A stretch of 29,030 bases of DNA from JBKPRX01 sp046734795 (lineage in GTDB: Bacteria; Actinomycetota; Thermoleophilia; Gaiellales; Gaiellaceae), in NCBI GenBank assembly GCA_046734795.1, contig JBKPRX010000128.1, positions 1 to 29,030 of the forward strand. Direction: 5' to 3'. The notes beneath the pieces were generated by a model that had not been told where the DNA came from, did not search any database, and was given only the letters and a program-made list of their open reading frames with translations. The translations under genes and the position numbers were made by a program. Below are positions 14,984-23,142 of this stretch, one piece after another (the stretch's first letter is position 1; every line of letters starts with the position of its first letter).

Positions 14984-16351
14984 CTACGCCCTGCGCACGA
15001 AATCGATCGTGACCGGCACGCCTTCGAGGCTGAGCCGCTCGCGGAGCTGGTTCTCGACCCAGTAGCCGTAGTCGCGCGTGACGAGGCGCGGGTCGTTGAC
15101 CGTGATCCGAAACCGTGGGGGCCGCGTCGTCACCTGAGCGCCGTAGAGGAGGTTGAGTCTGCGCGCGCCGCGCCCCGGTGACTGACGAGCTTCGCGCAGC
15201 TCCGCGAGGAACCGATTCAGCTCGGAGGTCGAGACTCGTGCGACGTGCTTTTCGAAGAGCGCCGCTGTGTGGTCGAGGAGCCGCTCGAGCCCGCGTCCGG
15301 TCTTCGCGGAGACGGCGACGTGCGGAGGCCTCTGTCGCATGCGCCGTCGCAAGTGACCGCGGACGTCTTCGATCGTCATCGTCGTGATGTCCCACTTCGA
15401 GAGGACGACGAGCGTCGAGCATTGCGCTTTGCGCGCGACGTCGGCGACGGAGAGATCTTGCTCGACGATGCCCTCCGACGAGTCGATGAGGACGAGCGCG
15501 ACGTCGGCGCGCTCGGCAGCCTCGAGCGCACGCAGCTCCGAGTAGTACTCGATGCCCTGGCGATGGCGTCGCTTGCGACGCATTCCGGCAGTGTCGACGA
15601 GCACGAACGTGTTCCCGGCGTGCTCGAGCACGGTGTCGATCGCGTCACGCGTCGTGCCCGGTACCTCGGAGACGATCACGCGCTCGCGGCCGAGGAGCGC
15701 GTTGACGAGGCTCGACTTCCCGACGTTCGGCCGGCCGAGGATCGCGACGCGGATCGCGTCGTCAGCGACCTCCGCCCTACCTTCGCCGGGGAGAAGCGCG
15801 ACGATCGCGTCGAGCACGTCACCGGTCTGGTGGCCGTGCATCGCGGAGATCGGAATCGGATCGCCGAGGCCGAGGCGATGGAACTCGAGCGCGAGCGGGT
15901 CCTGCGTCGGGTCGTCGATCTTGTTCGCGAGTACGAGCACAGGCTTGTGCGCGCGCCGCAGGATCTCGGCGATCTCCTCGTCACCCGGCGTGATGCCCGC
16001 GCGCGCGTCGACGACGAAGAGCACGAGGTCGGCTTCCTCGACCGCGGTGCGAGCCTGGTCTGCGATCGAGCGCGTGATCGCGTCGGTCGCGGTGACGTCG
16101 ACCCCGCCGGTATCGATGAGGAGGAAGCGCGAGCGGCCCCACTCGCAGACGAGCTCCTTCCGGTCGCGCGTCACACCGGGCGTCTCATGCACGACGGCTG
16201 CGCGCGTCGATGTCAGGCGGTTCACGAGCGTCGACTTGCCGACGTTCGGGAATCCGACGATCGCGACGGTGCCGATGAGCTGCGGCGCGGGCTCGTTCAG
16301 GTCCGTCGAGGGCTCGTCGATTCGAGCCGCGTCCTCGTTCGTGTCAGACAC
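14984..16351 (-). CDS. der: GTPase Der (EngA), ribosome assembly
   Basis: A double-GTPase needed for 50S subunit maturation. The first G domain has GFPNVGKST (33-41), DTGG (80-83) and NKID (143-146); the second has GRPNVGKSS (206-214), DTAG (253-256) and SKWD (318-321); a KH-like domain follows from about residue 345. The second G4 motif is SKWD where Der normally has NKWD. There is an N-terminal extension of about 26 acidic residues before the first strand, which may mean the true start is internal, though no better start codon was seen. The start is GTG at 16351, 13 nt after the plsC stop. Confidence 0.95.
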   Translation of the reverse strand: MSDTNEDAARIDEPSTDLNEPAPQLIGTVAIVGFPNVGKSTLVNRLTSTRAAVVHETPGVTRDRKELVCEWGRSRFLLIDTGGVDVTATDAITRSIADQARTAVEEADLVLFVVDARAGITPGDEEIAEILRRAHKPVLVLANKIDDPTQDPLALEFHRLGLGDPIPISAMHGHQTGDVLDAIVALLPGEGRAEVADDAIRVAILGRPNVGKSSLVNALLGRERVIVSEVPGTTRDAIDTVLEHAGNTFVLVDTAGMRRKRRHRQGIEYYSELRALEAAERADVALVLIDSSEGIVEQDLSVADVARKAQCSTLVVLSKWDITTMTIEDVRGHLRRRMRQRPPHVAVSAKTGRGLERLLDHTAALFEKHVARVSTSELNRFLAELREARQSPGRGARRLNLLYGAQVTTRPPRFRITVNDPRLVTRDYGYWVENQLRERLSLEGVPVTIDFVRRA

Positions 16352-16364
16352 CGTCAGGAGAGTG

Positions 16365-17045
16365 TCACGGAACGGTGACGCGCTCGTGACGCGACGCGCT
16401 CGGCGGCGTCGCGACCGAGGGCCGGCCGAGCTCGTGGAGCTCCTTCAACCACGCCCACAGCCGGTGCAGCTCGTGCTCGATCTCGAGCGACGCCTCGCGG
16501 TAGCCGCGACCGTTCCGCGGCAGGTCGTCGAAGTGCATCGGCTCGCCGAACGCGACGCTCACGGCCTTGAAGTTCCCGAGCCGCCACTCGTAGCTTCCGT
16601 AGACCGCGGCGGGCACGACCGGGACGCTCTCCTGGAGCGCGGCCATCGCAGCGCCCGGCAGCACCTTCCCCGGCACGCCGCTTCGCTGGCGCGTCCCCTC
16701 GGCGAAGATGCCGAGCACGTGTCCGTTCCGCACGACCTCGCGCATCATGCGGACGGCTTCGCGGTCCGACTCGCCGCGCCGCACCGAGAACGTGCCGAAC
16801 GCGCGGATCAGCTCGCCGAGTCCCGGCACCTCGTGCGCTTCCGTCTTCGCCATATATCGGAGGTTCCGCGGCGACAGAGCGCCGAACGCGGCGGGATCGA
16901 GCCACGAGAAGTGGTTCATCGCCAGGACGACGCCGCCGTGCGGAGGCATGCGCTCGCTGCCGTACGAGCGAAGCCGTGCGACGAGACGGGCGGCCGACCC
17001 GAGCGTGCAGCGGCCGATGGCCCAGGCTACGTCGACGCCGGTCAC
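16365..17045 (-). CDS. plsC: 1-acyl-sn-glycerol-3-phosphate acyltransferase (PlsC-like)
   Basis: Transfers an acyl chain to lysophosphatidic acid at the inner membrane face. The 226-residue protein has the HX4D motif in NHFSWLDP (His45, Asp50) and the glycerol-phosphate-binding EGTR at 116-119, in the right order and spacing. The cmk-plsC-der order matches a gene neighbourhood common in actinobacteria. The GTG start overlaps the cmk stop (GTGA). The specific acyl donor and position are not shown by the sequence. Confidence 0.9.
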   Translation of the reverse strand: MTGVDVAWAIGRCTLGSAARLVARLRSYGSERMPPHGGVVLAMNHFSWLDPAAFGALSPRNLRYMAKTEAHEVPGLGELIRAFGTFSVRRGESDREAVRMMREVVRNGHVLGIFAEGTRQRSGVPGKVLPGAAMAALQESVPVVPAAVYGSYEWRLGNFKAVSVAFGEPMHFDDLPRNGRGYREASLEIEHELHRLWAWLKELHELGRPSVATPPSASRHERVTVP

Positions 17046-17677
17046 GTCGCGGTGCGGGTCGCGCGAACCATCTCTTCGATGCGGTCGACGACCTCGTCGA
17101 CGTCGAGGTTCGTCGTGTCGATCTGCTCTGCGTCCGCTGCCGGCTGCATGCGGACCGCGTCGCGCTCGTCGCGCGCACGCAGGTCGGTCGCGAGCGCGTC
17201 GGCTCCGATCTCCGGCCGCTCGCTGCTGCGTCGACGCACACGCTCCTCGCGGTCTGCGACGAGGTACACCTTTACTTCTGCCTTCGGCGCGACGACCGTC
17301 CCGATGTCGCGTCCTTCGATCACGACGTCGCCGTTCTCTCCGAGCTCGCGCTGACGAGCGCGCAGCACCTCGCGGACTTCCGGGTGACGCGCGACGACGG
17401 GAACCATCCGGTCGATCCGCGTGTCGCGGATCGATGCGGTCACGTCAGTGCCCGCGATCCAAACGCGGCCACCCTCGTCGAAACGGACCGGCTCGTCGCG
17501 CGCGAGGCCCGCGAGCTTCTCGCCCGAGCCGAGCGGGACGCCGCTCTGCATCGCAAGCCAGGTGACCGCCCGATACATCGCGCCCGTGTCGAGGTAGCGG
17601 AAGCCGAGCCGCTCGGCGAGACGCCGCGCAACTGTGCTCTTGCCGGCCCCTGCGGGCCCGTCAATCGCCACGATCAT
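17042..17677 (-). CDS. cmk: Cytidylate kinase
   Basis: Phosphorylates CMP and dCMP. The 211-residue protein starts MIVAIDGPAGAGKST with the P-loop at 7-15, then LDTGAMYRA (29-37), the IEGRDIGTVV motif (120-129) and the RDERD-type lid (169-173). The ATG at 17677 overlaps the aroA stop as ATGA. An open frame continues upstream of this start but lies within aroA and is not homologous. This gene is cotranslated with plsC downstream through another 4-nt overlap. Confidence 0.96.
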   Translation of the reverse strand: MIVAIDGPAGAGKSTVARRLAERLGFRYLDTGAMYRAVTWLAMQSGVPLGSGEKLAGLARDEPVRFDEGGRVWIAGTDVTASIRDTRIDRMVPVVARHPEVREVLRARQRELGENGDVVIEGRDIGTVVAPKAEVKVYLVADREERVRRRSSERPEIGADALATDLRARDERDAVRMQPAADAEQIDTTNLDVDEVVDRIEEMVRATRTAT

Positions 17678-18960
17678 CGTCTGGCCACCGCCTCGAGGAG
17701 CTCGAAGAATTCGGGAAACGATACTGAGACGGCGTCGGCGCCCTCGATCTTGACGCCGTCCTGCGACAGCAGGCCGGCGACCGCGCCGAGCATCGCGATC
17801 CGGTGGTCGCCGCGCGCATGCATCGAGCCGCCGCGAGGTCTGGCCGGCACGCCGCGGATGCGGAAGCCATCGTTCGTTGCGGTGATGTGCGCGCCGAGCG
17901 CGCGCAGCGCCTCCGTCGTCGTCGCGATTCGGTCCGTCTCCTTCGCGCGCAGCTCTTCGGCACCGCGAACGGTGCTCTCGCCGCGCGCGCACGCGGCCGC
18001 AAGCGCGAAGAGCGGCAGCTCGTCGACGAGATTCGGCACCTCGGCGGGACGGACGTTCGTCGCGACGAGCTCCGCCGCTTCGATCTCGAGGTCGCCGACG
18101 GGCTCACCCGCAGCGGTTCGCCGGTTGTAGATGCTGATGCGAGCCCCCATCCGCTCGAGCACGTCCAGAAACCCGGTGCGCGTCGGGTTGAGATTGACAC
18201 CGTGGATCCGGAGCTCCGAGCCGGGCAAGAGCGTCGCCGCGACGACGAACGGCGCGGCCGAGGAGAAGTCGCCCGAGACGTCGATCGAAAGCGGCGGCAG
18301 CTTGTCGACCGGCGAGACCGAGATCCTCGGACCTTGCTTCGAGACGCGGACGCCGAGCGAACGAAGCATCCGTTCGGTGTGGTCGCGCGTCACGACCGGC
18401 TCGACGACGACCGTCGGCCCATCGCTCGCAAGCAGACCCGCGAAGAGCACACACGACTTCACCTGCGCGCTTGCGACCGGAAGCTCGTACTCGATTGCGC
18501 GCAGGCCGCCCCCCTCGATCGTCACCGGCGCGTGGCCGTCTGTCGTCTCCACATGCGCGCCCATCTCGCGCAGCGGGACGGCGATTCGCTCGTGCGGGCG
18601 CATCGTCAGCGATTCGTCGCCGACGAGAACGAAACGGCCCTTCTGGCCGGCGAGGATTCCGGAGATCAGCCGCAGGAGCGTGCCGGCGTTCCGGCAGTCG
18701 ATCGGTTCCGCCGGCGCGGCGAGACCGCGCAGCCCGACACCGTGCACTCGGAGCGTCCCGTCGTCCGGCTCGGTGACCTCGACGCCCAGCTGACGCACGG
18801 CGTCGACGGCGGCGTCGGTGTCCGCGGCGTGGCCGAAGCCGCGGATCTCGCTGACGCCCTCCGCGATCGCGCCGAGCAGAACGGCACGCTGGCAAATGCC
18901 TTTGACTCCCGGAACGGCGAGGTCGCCGCGGAGCTCAGCCGCCGGCTCGACGAGCTTCAT
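17674..18960 (-). CDS. aroA: 3-phosphoshikimate 1-carboxyvinyltransferase (EPSP synthase)
   Basis: Sixth step of the shikimate pathway. Over 428 residues it shows NAGTLLRL, RPHERIAVPL, the class II-like motif DHTERMLRSLG, SGDFSSAAPF, the catalytic Asp in VDELP, KETDRIA and GDHRIAM. The N-terminal active-site motif is unusual: PGVKGICQRA (17-26) instead of PGxKSxSxRA. Lys20 and Arg25 are kept, but Ser after the Lys is Gly, and the next Ser is Cys. The class II-like HTE motif is typical of enzymes that are less sensitive to glyphosate, but sensitivity cannot be read with certainty. It overlaps tyrA upstream and cmk downstream by 4 nt each. Confidence 0.95.
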   Translation of the reverse strand: MKLVEPAAELRGDLAVPGVKGICQRAVLLGAIAEGVSEIRGFGHAADTDAAVDAVRQLGVEVTEPDDGTLRVHGVGLRGLAAPAEPIDCRNAGTLLRLISGILAGQKGRFVLVGDESLTMRPHERIAVPLREMGAHVETTDGHAPVTIEGGGLRAIEYELPVASAQVKSCVLFAGLLASDGPTVVVEPVVTRDHTERMLRSLGVRVSKQGPRISVSPVDKLPPLSIDVSGDFSSAAPFVVAATLLPGSELRIHGVNLNPTRTGFLDVLERMGARISIYNRRTAAGEPVGDLEIEAAELVATNVRPAEVPNLVDELPLFALAAACARGESTVRGAEELRAKETDRIATTTEALRALGAHITATNDGFRIRGVPARPRGGSMHARGDHRIAMLGAVAGLLSQDGVKIEGADAVSVSFPEFFELLEAVARR

Positions 18961-20054
18961 TCGTCGAGCGGCGCGAGGTCGACCGCGTAGCCCTGCGTCT
19001 CGAGCAGCTCGGCCGCCCGCCGCGCTTGGTCGTCGCCGGTGACGACGAGCGTGAGGACACCGCCGCGCTCGGGCGACTCGTGCCGGAACGCGAAGTCTTC
19101 GATGTTGATCCGCGCCGCGCCGAGCGCCTGCGTCACTCCGGCGAACACACCGGGGCGGTCCGGAATGCGGACGAGCAGGCGATGCGGCTCGCCGGTTCCC
19201 GTGTACTGCGCGGTCAGAAGCTCGCGTCGCCGCGTGCCCGCTTCGCCGATCCAGCGCGCGACGAAGCCGGCATCGCCTGTCGCGAGCGCGCTCTCGAGCT
19301 GCTCGACTCGGCGGCGATGCTCCGCAAGCGCTTCGCGAAGCGCTTCCGAGTTGTCGAGGAAGATGTCGAGCCAGATCCGTGGATTCGCGCCCGCGATTCT
19401 CGTCATGTCGCGCAGCGATCCGCCTGCGGCGGCGAGGGGCTCGTAGCCTTCAATGCGGTTCGCCGCGACCTGGTTCAGGAGCAAGTTCGCGAGCGCGTGC
19501 GGCAGGTGGCTCGTGAGCGCGAGCAGCCGATCGTGCGCCTGCGGGTCGACGGCGACAGGGACTGCACCGATCGACGAGACGAAGCCGTGCACCGTGCGGT
19601 AGCGATCGGCCTCGGTTGCCGCGAGCGGTGTCAGGAACCACGTCGCGCCGTCGAAGAGGTCCGCCCGCGCGTGCGCGGGCCCTTCGTTCTCGGAACCCGC
19701 GAGCGGATGGCCGCCGACGAAGCGATGCGAGCCGCCAGCCGACTCGACCACCGCGCGCTTCGTCGAGCCGACGTCCGTGACCGTGCAGCCCTCGCCGCTT
19801 GCCGCGAGCGCGGCCGCGACTTGCGACGCGAGCTGAGCGACCGGCGCGGCGACGACGGCGAGCTCCGCGTCGCCAACAGCCTCGTCGATCGAGCCGGCAG
19901 CAAAGTCGATCGCACCGCGCTCACCCGCACCGTCGAGCGCATCCGAGTCGGGATCCCAGCCGGCGACCGTCCAGCCTCCGGCGCGCTTGGCCGCAAGACC
20001 GACGGAGGTGCCGATCAGCCCGGTGCCGACGATCGCAAGCGTTTGCTGCGGCAT
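18957..20054 (-). CDS. tyrA: Prephenate dehydrogenase with C-terminal ACT domain
   Basis: Converts prephenate to 4-hydroxyphenylpyruvate in tyrosine synthesis. The 365-residue protein has the NAD-binding GTGLIG at 10-15, GGHPLAGSE at 114-122 with the catalytic-type His116, and SHLPHALA at 182-189. An ACT domain occupies about 291-365 (RLLVRIPDRPGVFAGVTQ), so tyrosine feedback is likely. The stop overlaps the aroA start (ATGA); the gap to aroG upstream is 3 nt. Confidence 0.95.
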   Translation of the reverse strand: MPQQTLAIVGTGLIGTSVGLAAKRAGGWTVAGWDPDSDALDGAGERGAIDFAAGSIDEAVGDAELAVVAAPVAQLASQVAAALAASGEGCTVTDVGSTKRAVVESAGGSHRFVGGHPLAGSENEGPAHARADLFDGATWFLTPLAATEADRYRTVHGFVSSIGAVPVAVDPQAHDRLLALTSHLPHALANLLLNQVAANRIEGYEPLAAAGGSLRDMTRIAGANPRIWLDIFLDNSEALREALAEHRRRVEQLESALATGDAGFVARWIGEAGTRRRELLTAQYTGTGEPHRLLVRIPDRPGVFAGVTQALGAARINIEDFAFRHESPERGGVLTLVVTGDDQARRAAELLETQGYAVDLAPLDE

Positions 20055-20057
20055 CCG

Positions 20058-21428
20058 CTATGCGTGGGCGGCTGCGGCGCCGCGCATCAGCTCGGCGACG
20101 TGGAACGCGAGGTCGAGCGACTGCCGCGCATTGAGTCGCGGGTCGCAGAGCGTCGTATAGGCAGAGTCGAGCTGCTCCTCGGAGAGGCCGTCGCTGCCGC
20201 CGAGGCACTCGGTGACGTCGTCCCCTGTGATCTCGAGATGCACTCCCCCGGGCCAGGTTCCTTCGGCGTGATGCACGGCGAAGAAGCCTTCGATCTCGGC
20301 CATGATGTTCCGGAAATCGCGTGTCTTGACGCCGTTCGCAGTCAGGAACGTGTTGCCGTGCATCGGGTCGCACACCCACACGACCGGATGACCTGCGTCG
20401 CGCACGGCGCGAACGAGCGGCGGTAGAAGCTCGCCCACGTGTGCAGCGCCGAGGCGCGTGATCAGCGTCAGCCGGCCGGGAATCCGTTCGGGATTGAGCG
20501 TCTCGCAGAGCGCAAGCGCATCGCGCGGCGTCGTGGACGGACCGAGCTTCGCGCCGAGCGGGTTGTGCACGCCGGCGAGAAAGCGCACGTGCGCGCCGTC
20601 GACTTGTCGCGTGCGCTCGCCGACCCAGACGAAGTGGGCGGAGCAGTCGTACCACTTGCCCGTGAGCGAGTCGCGACGCGTCAGCGCCTCTTCGTAGTCG
20701 AGCAGAAGCGCCTCGTGACTCGTCCAGACGTCGACTTGGTGGAGTGCGGGGTTCCGCATGTCGACGCCGATCGCGCGCATGAAGCTCAGCCCGCGCTCGA
20801 TCTCGGTCGCAAGCAGGTCGTACCGGCGGCCCTCGGGTGAGTTCGCGACGAACTCCTGCGTCCACGCGTGCACCTGCGCGAGATCGGCGAAGCCGCCCTT
20901 CGTGAACGCGCGGAGCAGGTTCAGCGTCGACGCGGCTTGGTGGTAGCCCTGGAGCATCCGGTCGGGATCGGGCACGCGCGCTTCGGCGGTCGGCTCGTCA
21001 CCGTTGACGATGTGGCCCCGGAACGCGGGTAGCACCTCGTCGCCGACGAGCTCTGTCGCCTGCGAGCGTGGCTTGACGAACTGGCCGGCCATGCGCCCGA
21101 GCTTCACGACGGGCAGGCTCGCCGCGTACGTGAGCACGGCGGCCATCTGGAGGATCACCTTGAGCTTCTCGCGGATGTTGACCGCGGTGTGGTCGTAGAA
21201 CGACTCGGCGCAGTCACCCGCCTGCAAGAGAAACGCGCGCCCGGCGGCGACCTCCGCGAGCTGGTCGAGCAGGTTCCGCGCCTCGCCGGCGAAGACGAGC
21301 GGCGGCATCCGCGTGATCTGTGCGCGCACCTCGTCGAGGCGCGCCTGATCCGGCCAATCGGGTTGCTGCAACGCGGGGTGTCCGCGCCACGAAGCGGGCG
21401 ACCACGTCGTCTCGGGGGGCGCTGCCAT
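20058..21428 (-). CDS. aroG: Class II DAHP synthase (3-deoxy-D-arabino-heptulosonate 7-phosphate synthase)
   Basis: First step of the shikimate pathway, joining phosphoenolpyruvate and erythrose 4-phosphate. The 456-residue sequence is of the plant/mycobacterial class II type, with QAGDCAESF at 69-77 (metal ligand Cys73), GRMAGQFVKPRS at 111-122, CDPMHGNT and HLEITGDDVTECLGG. It heads the minus-strand operon that continues into tyrA and aroA, so supply of chorismate and tyrosine is under one promoter. TAGACT lies 9 nt before the ATG and suggests a leaderless start. It is divergent from trpS. Confidence 0.96.
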   Translation of the reverse strand: MAAPPETTWSPASWRGHPALQQPDWPDQARLDEVRAQITRMPPLVFAGEARNLLDQLAEVAAGRAFLLQAGDCAESFYDHTAVNIREKLKVILQMAAVLTYAASLPVVKLGRMAGQFVKPRSQATELVGDEVLPAFRGHIVNGDEPTAEARVPDPDRMLQGYHQAASTLNLLRAFTKGGFADLAQVHAWTQEFVANSPEGRRYDLLATEIERGLSFMRAIGVDMRNPALHQVDVWTSHEALLLDYEEALTRRDSLTGKWYDCSAHFVWVGERTRQVDGAHVRFLAGVHNPLGAKLGPSTTPRDALALCETLNPERIPGRLTLITRLGAAHVGELLPPLVRAVRDAGHPVVWVCDPMHGNTFLTANGVKTRDFRNIMAEIEGFFAVHHAEGTWPGGVHLEITGDDVTECLGGSDGLSEEQLDSAYTTLCDPRLNARQSLDLAFHVAELMRGAAAAHA

Positions 21429-21437
21429 AGGCGGATC

Positions 21438-21443
21438 AGTCTA
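21438..21443 (-). promoter_or_regulatory. Putative -10 element of the aroG operon
   Basis: TAGACT on the minus strand, 9 nt before the aroG ATG, in the 49-bp gap shared with divergent trpS. On the other strand CAAAAT at 21461-21466, 11 nt before the trpS ATG, is a possible -10 for trpS, so the two promoters would overlap. Confidence 0.42.
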
Positions 21444-21477
21444 GTGGCCGCCGTCGCAGGCAAAATCGAGCTTCGCG

Positions 21478-22476
21478 ATGAGGATCTTCTCCGGAATTCA
21501 GCCGACAGGACAGAAGCACTTCGGCAACTACAGCGGCGGCTTCCGTCAGTACGCGGCGACGCAAGAGGAAGGCGAAGCGTTCTTCTGCATCGTCGACCTG
21601 CATTCGATCTCGGTCGAGTACGACCCCGCCGAGTTGCGGCGCACGTCACTCGATCTCACGGCGCTTTTGTTCGCGACGGGGATCGACCCGGACCGCTCGA
21701 CCGTCTTCTGCCAGAGCCACGTGCCGGCCCACACGGAGGGCATGTGGCTCGTCTCCGCGGTGACGAGCTACGGCCAGCTGAACCGCATGACCCAGTTCAA
21801 GGAGAAGGCGGACCGGCGCGACTTCGTCTCTGCGGCGCTCTTCACCTACCCGGTGCTGATGGCGGCGGACGTGCTCATCTACCGCGCCGACCTCGTTCCC
21901 GTTGGCGACGACCAGCGGCAGCACATCGAGCTCATGCGCGACGTCGCCGAGCGGTTCAACGCACGCTTCGGCGAGACGTTCGTCGTTCCGGAAGGCCGGT
22001 TCCCGAGCGAGGGCGCGCGGATCATGGATTTGCAGGAGCCGACGATGAAGATGTCGACGACGGGCGGCACGCCGCAGGGCACGGTGCTCGTGCTCGATCC
22101 GCCTGACGTCGTCCGCAAGAAGATCAAGTCGGCTGTGACCGACTCGGGTCGCGAGGTGCAGTACGACCCGGACGCGAAGCCGGGCGTTTCGAACCTGATC
22201 GAGATGCTGTCGGTCGCGACCGGCGATTCGTTCGACGCGATCGTCGCGCAGTTCGACGGGCAGGGATACGGGCCGTTCAAAGACCAAGTCGCCGACGCGG
22301 TCGTCGCCCTGCTCGACCCAATCCGTCAGCGCTACGAGGAGATCCGAAACGACGAGGGCGAGCTGCTCCGGCTGCTCCACGCGGGCGCCGACAAGGCAGC
22401 GGCGACGGTCGAGCCGACGCTCAATCGGCTGTACGAGGTGATGGGCTTCGTAGCTCCGCCACCTCGTCGGCACTGA
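21478..22476 (+). CDS. trpS: Tryptophanyl-tRNA synthetase
   Basis: Charges tRNA-Trp. The 332-residue protein is a class I synthetase with the HIGH-like motif in PTGQKHFGNY (His14, Asn17) and the KMSKS-like KMSTT at 191-195. It is of normal bacterial length. The start ATG at 21478 has no clear Shine-Dalgarno sequence, as for many starts here. The last 56 bp run antisense into the 3' end of the rluB-type gene. Confidence 0.97.
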   Translation: MRIFSGIQPTGQKHFGNYSGGFRQYAATQEEGEAFFCIVDLHSISVEYDPAELRRTSLDLTALLFATGIDPDRSTVFCQSHVPAHTEGMWLVSAVTSYGQLNRMTQFKEKADRRDFVSAALFTYPVLMAADVLIYRADLVPVGDDQRQHIELMRDVAERFNARFGETFVVPEGRFPSEGARIMDLQEPTMKMSTTGGTPQGTVLVLDPPDVVRKKIKSAVTDSGREVQYDPDAKPGVSNLIEMLSVATGDSFDAIVAQFDGQGYGPFKDQVADAVVALLDPIRQRYEEIRNDEGELLRLLHAGADKAAATVEPTLNRLYEVMGFVAPPPRRH

Positions 22477-23122
22477 GCTCGCGCCACTCGCCCGGAGCGA
22501 GGTCGTCGAGCACGAGCGTCGCGTAACGCGATCGGTGCAGCGCGCGCACGTGATGCCCGACCGCCTCGAGCATGCGCCGCACCTGGCGCTTGCGGCCTTC
22601 GTGGAGCACGAGCTCGACGCAACCCGGGGCGAGCCGACGGATACGCGCGGGCGCGGTGCGGCCGTCTTCGAGCTCGACGCCCTCGCGAAGTTGCTTCAGC
22701 GCGTCGTCGTCGGGGTCGCCGTCCACCTCGGCGACGTACGTCTTCTCGACGCCGTAGCGCGGATGCGCGAGTCGATGCGCGAGCTCACCGTCGTTTGTCA
22801 GGAGCAGCGCGCCGGTCGTGTCGGCGTCGAGCCGCCCGACCGGCACGACGCGACTCTCGTGCGAGACGAGCTCGACCACGGTCGGCCGACCTTGCGGGTC
22901 GCTCGCCGTCGTCACGACGCCGGCCGGCTTGTGCAGGAGGACGTACGCGAGCTTCTGTTTCGTGACGGCTTGGCCGTCGACCTCGACGCGGTCGCGCGAC
23001 TCGACGAACGTGTTCAGCTGTCCAGGCTCGCCGTTCACAGTCACTCGGCCGGCTTTGATCAGCTCGTCTGCCTTGCGGCGTGAGGCGACCCCGGCGCGTG
23101 CGAGGTACGCGTTCAGTCGCAT
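22421..23122 (-). CDS. rluB: RsuA/RluB-family 23S rRNA pseudouridine synthase
   Basis: Isomerises a uridine in rRNA. The 233-residue protein has an N-terminal S4 RNA-binding domain (1-60, MRLNAYLARAGVASRR) and the catalytic domain with GRLDADTTG at 97-105 (catalytic Asp99) and the late motif HEGRKRQVRRML. RluB is the most likely family member because the gene is near scpA-scpB, a usual neighbourhood, but RluE/RluF-type specificity cannot be excluded. It converges with trpS, overlapping by 56 bp, and starts only 20 bp from a divergent methyltransferase. Confidence 0.93.
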   Translation of the reverse strand: MRLNAYLARAGVASRRKADELIKAGRVTVNGEPGQLNTFVESRDRVEVDGQAVTKQKLAYVLLHKPAGVVTTASDPQGRPTVVELVSHESRVVPVGRLDADTTGALLLTNDGELAHRLAHPRYGVEKTYVAEVDGDPDDDALKQLREGVELEDGRTAPARIRRLAPGCVELVLHEGRKRQVRRMLEAVGHHVRALHRSRYATLVLDDLAPGEWRELSADEVAELRSPSPRTAD

Positions 23123-23128
23123 GCGTGG

Positions 23129-23135
23129 AAGTATC
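23129..23135. promoter_or_regulatory. Putative shared bidirectional -10 between rluB and methyltransferase
   Basis: The 7-bp AAGTATC reads AAGTAT towards the methyltransferase (8 nt from its ATG) and GATACT towards rluB (7 nt from its ATG). Both genes would use the same base pairs as the -10, given that only 20 bp separate their starts. Confidence 0.35.
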
Positions 23136-23142
23136 GGCCGCG

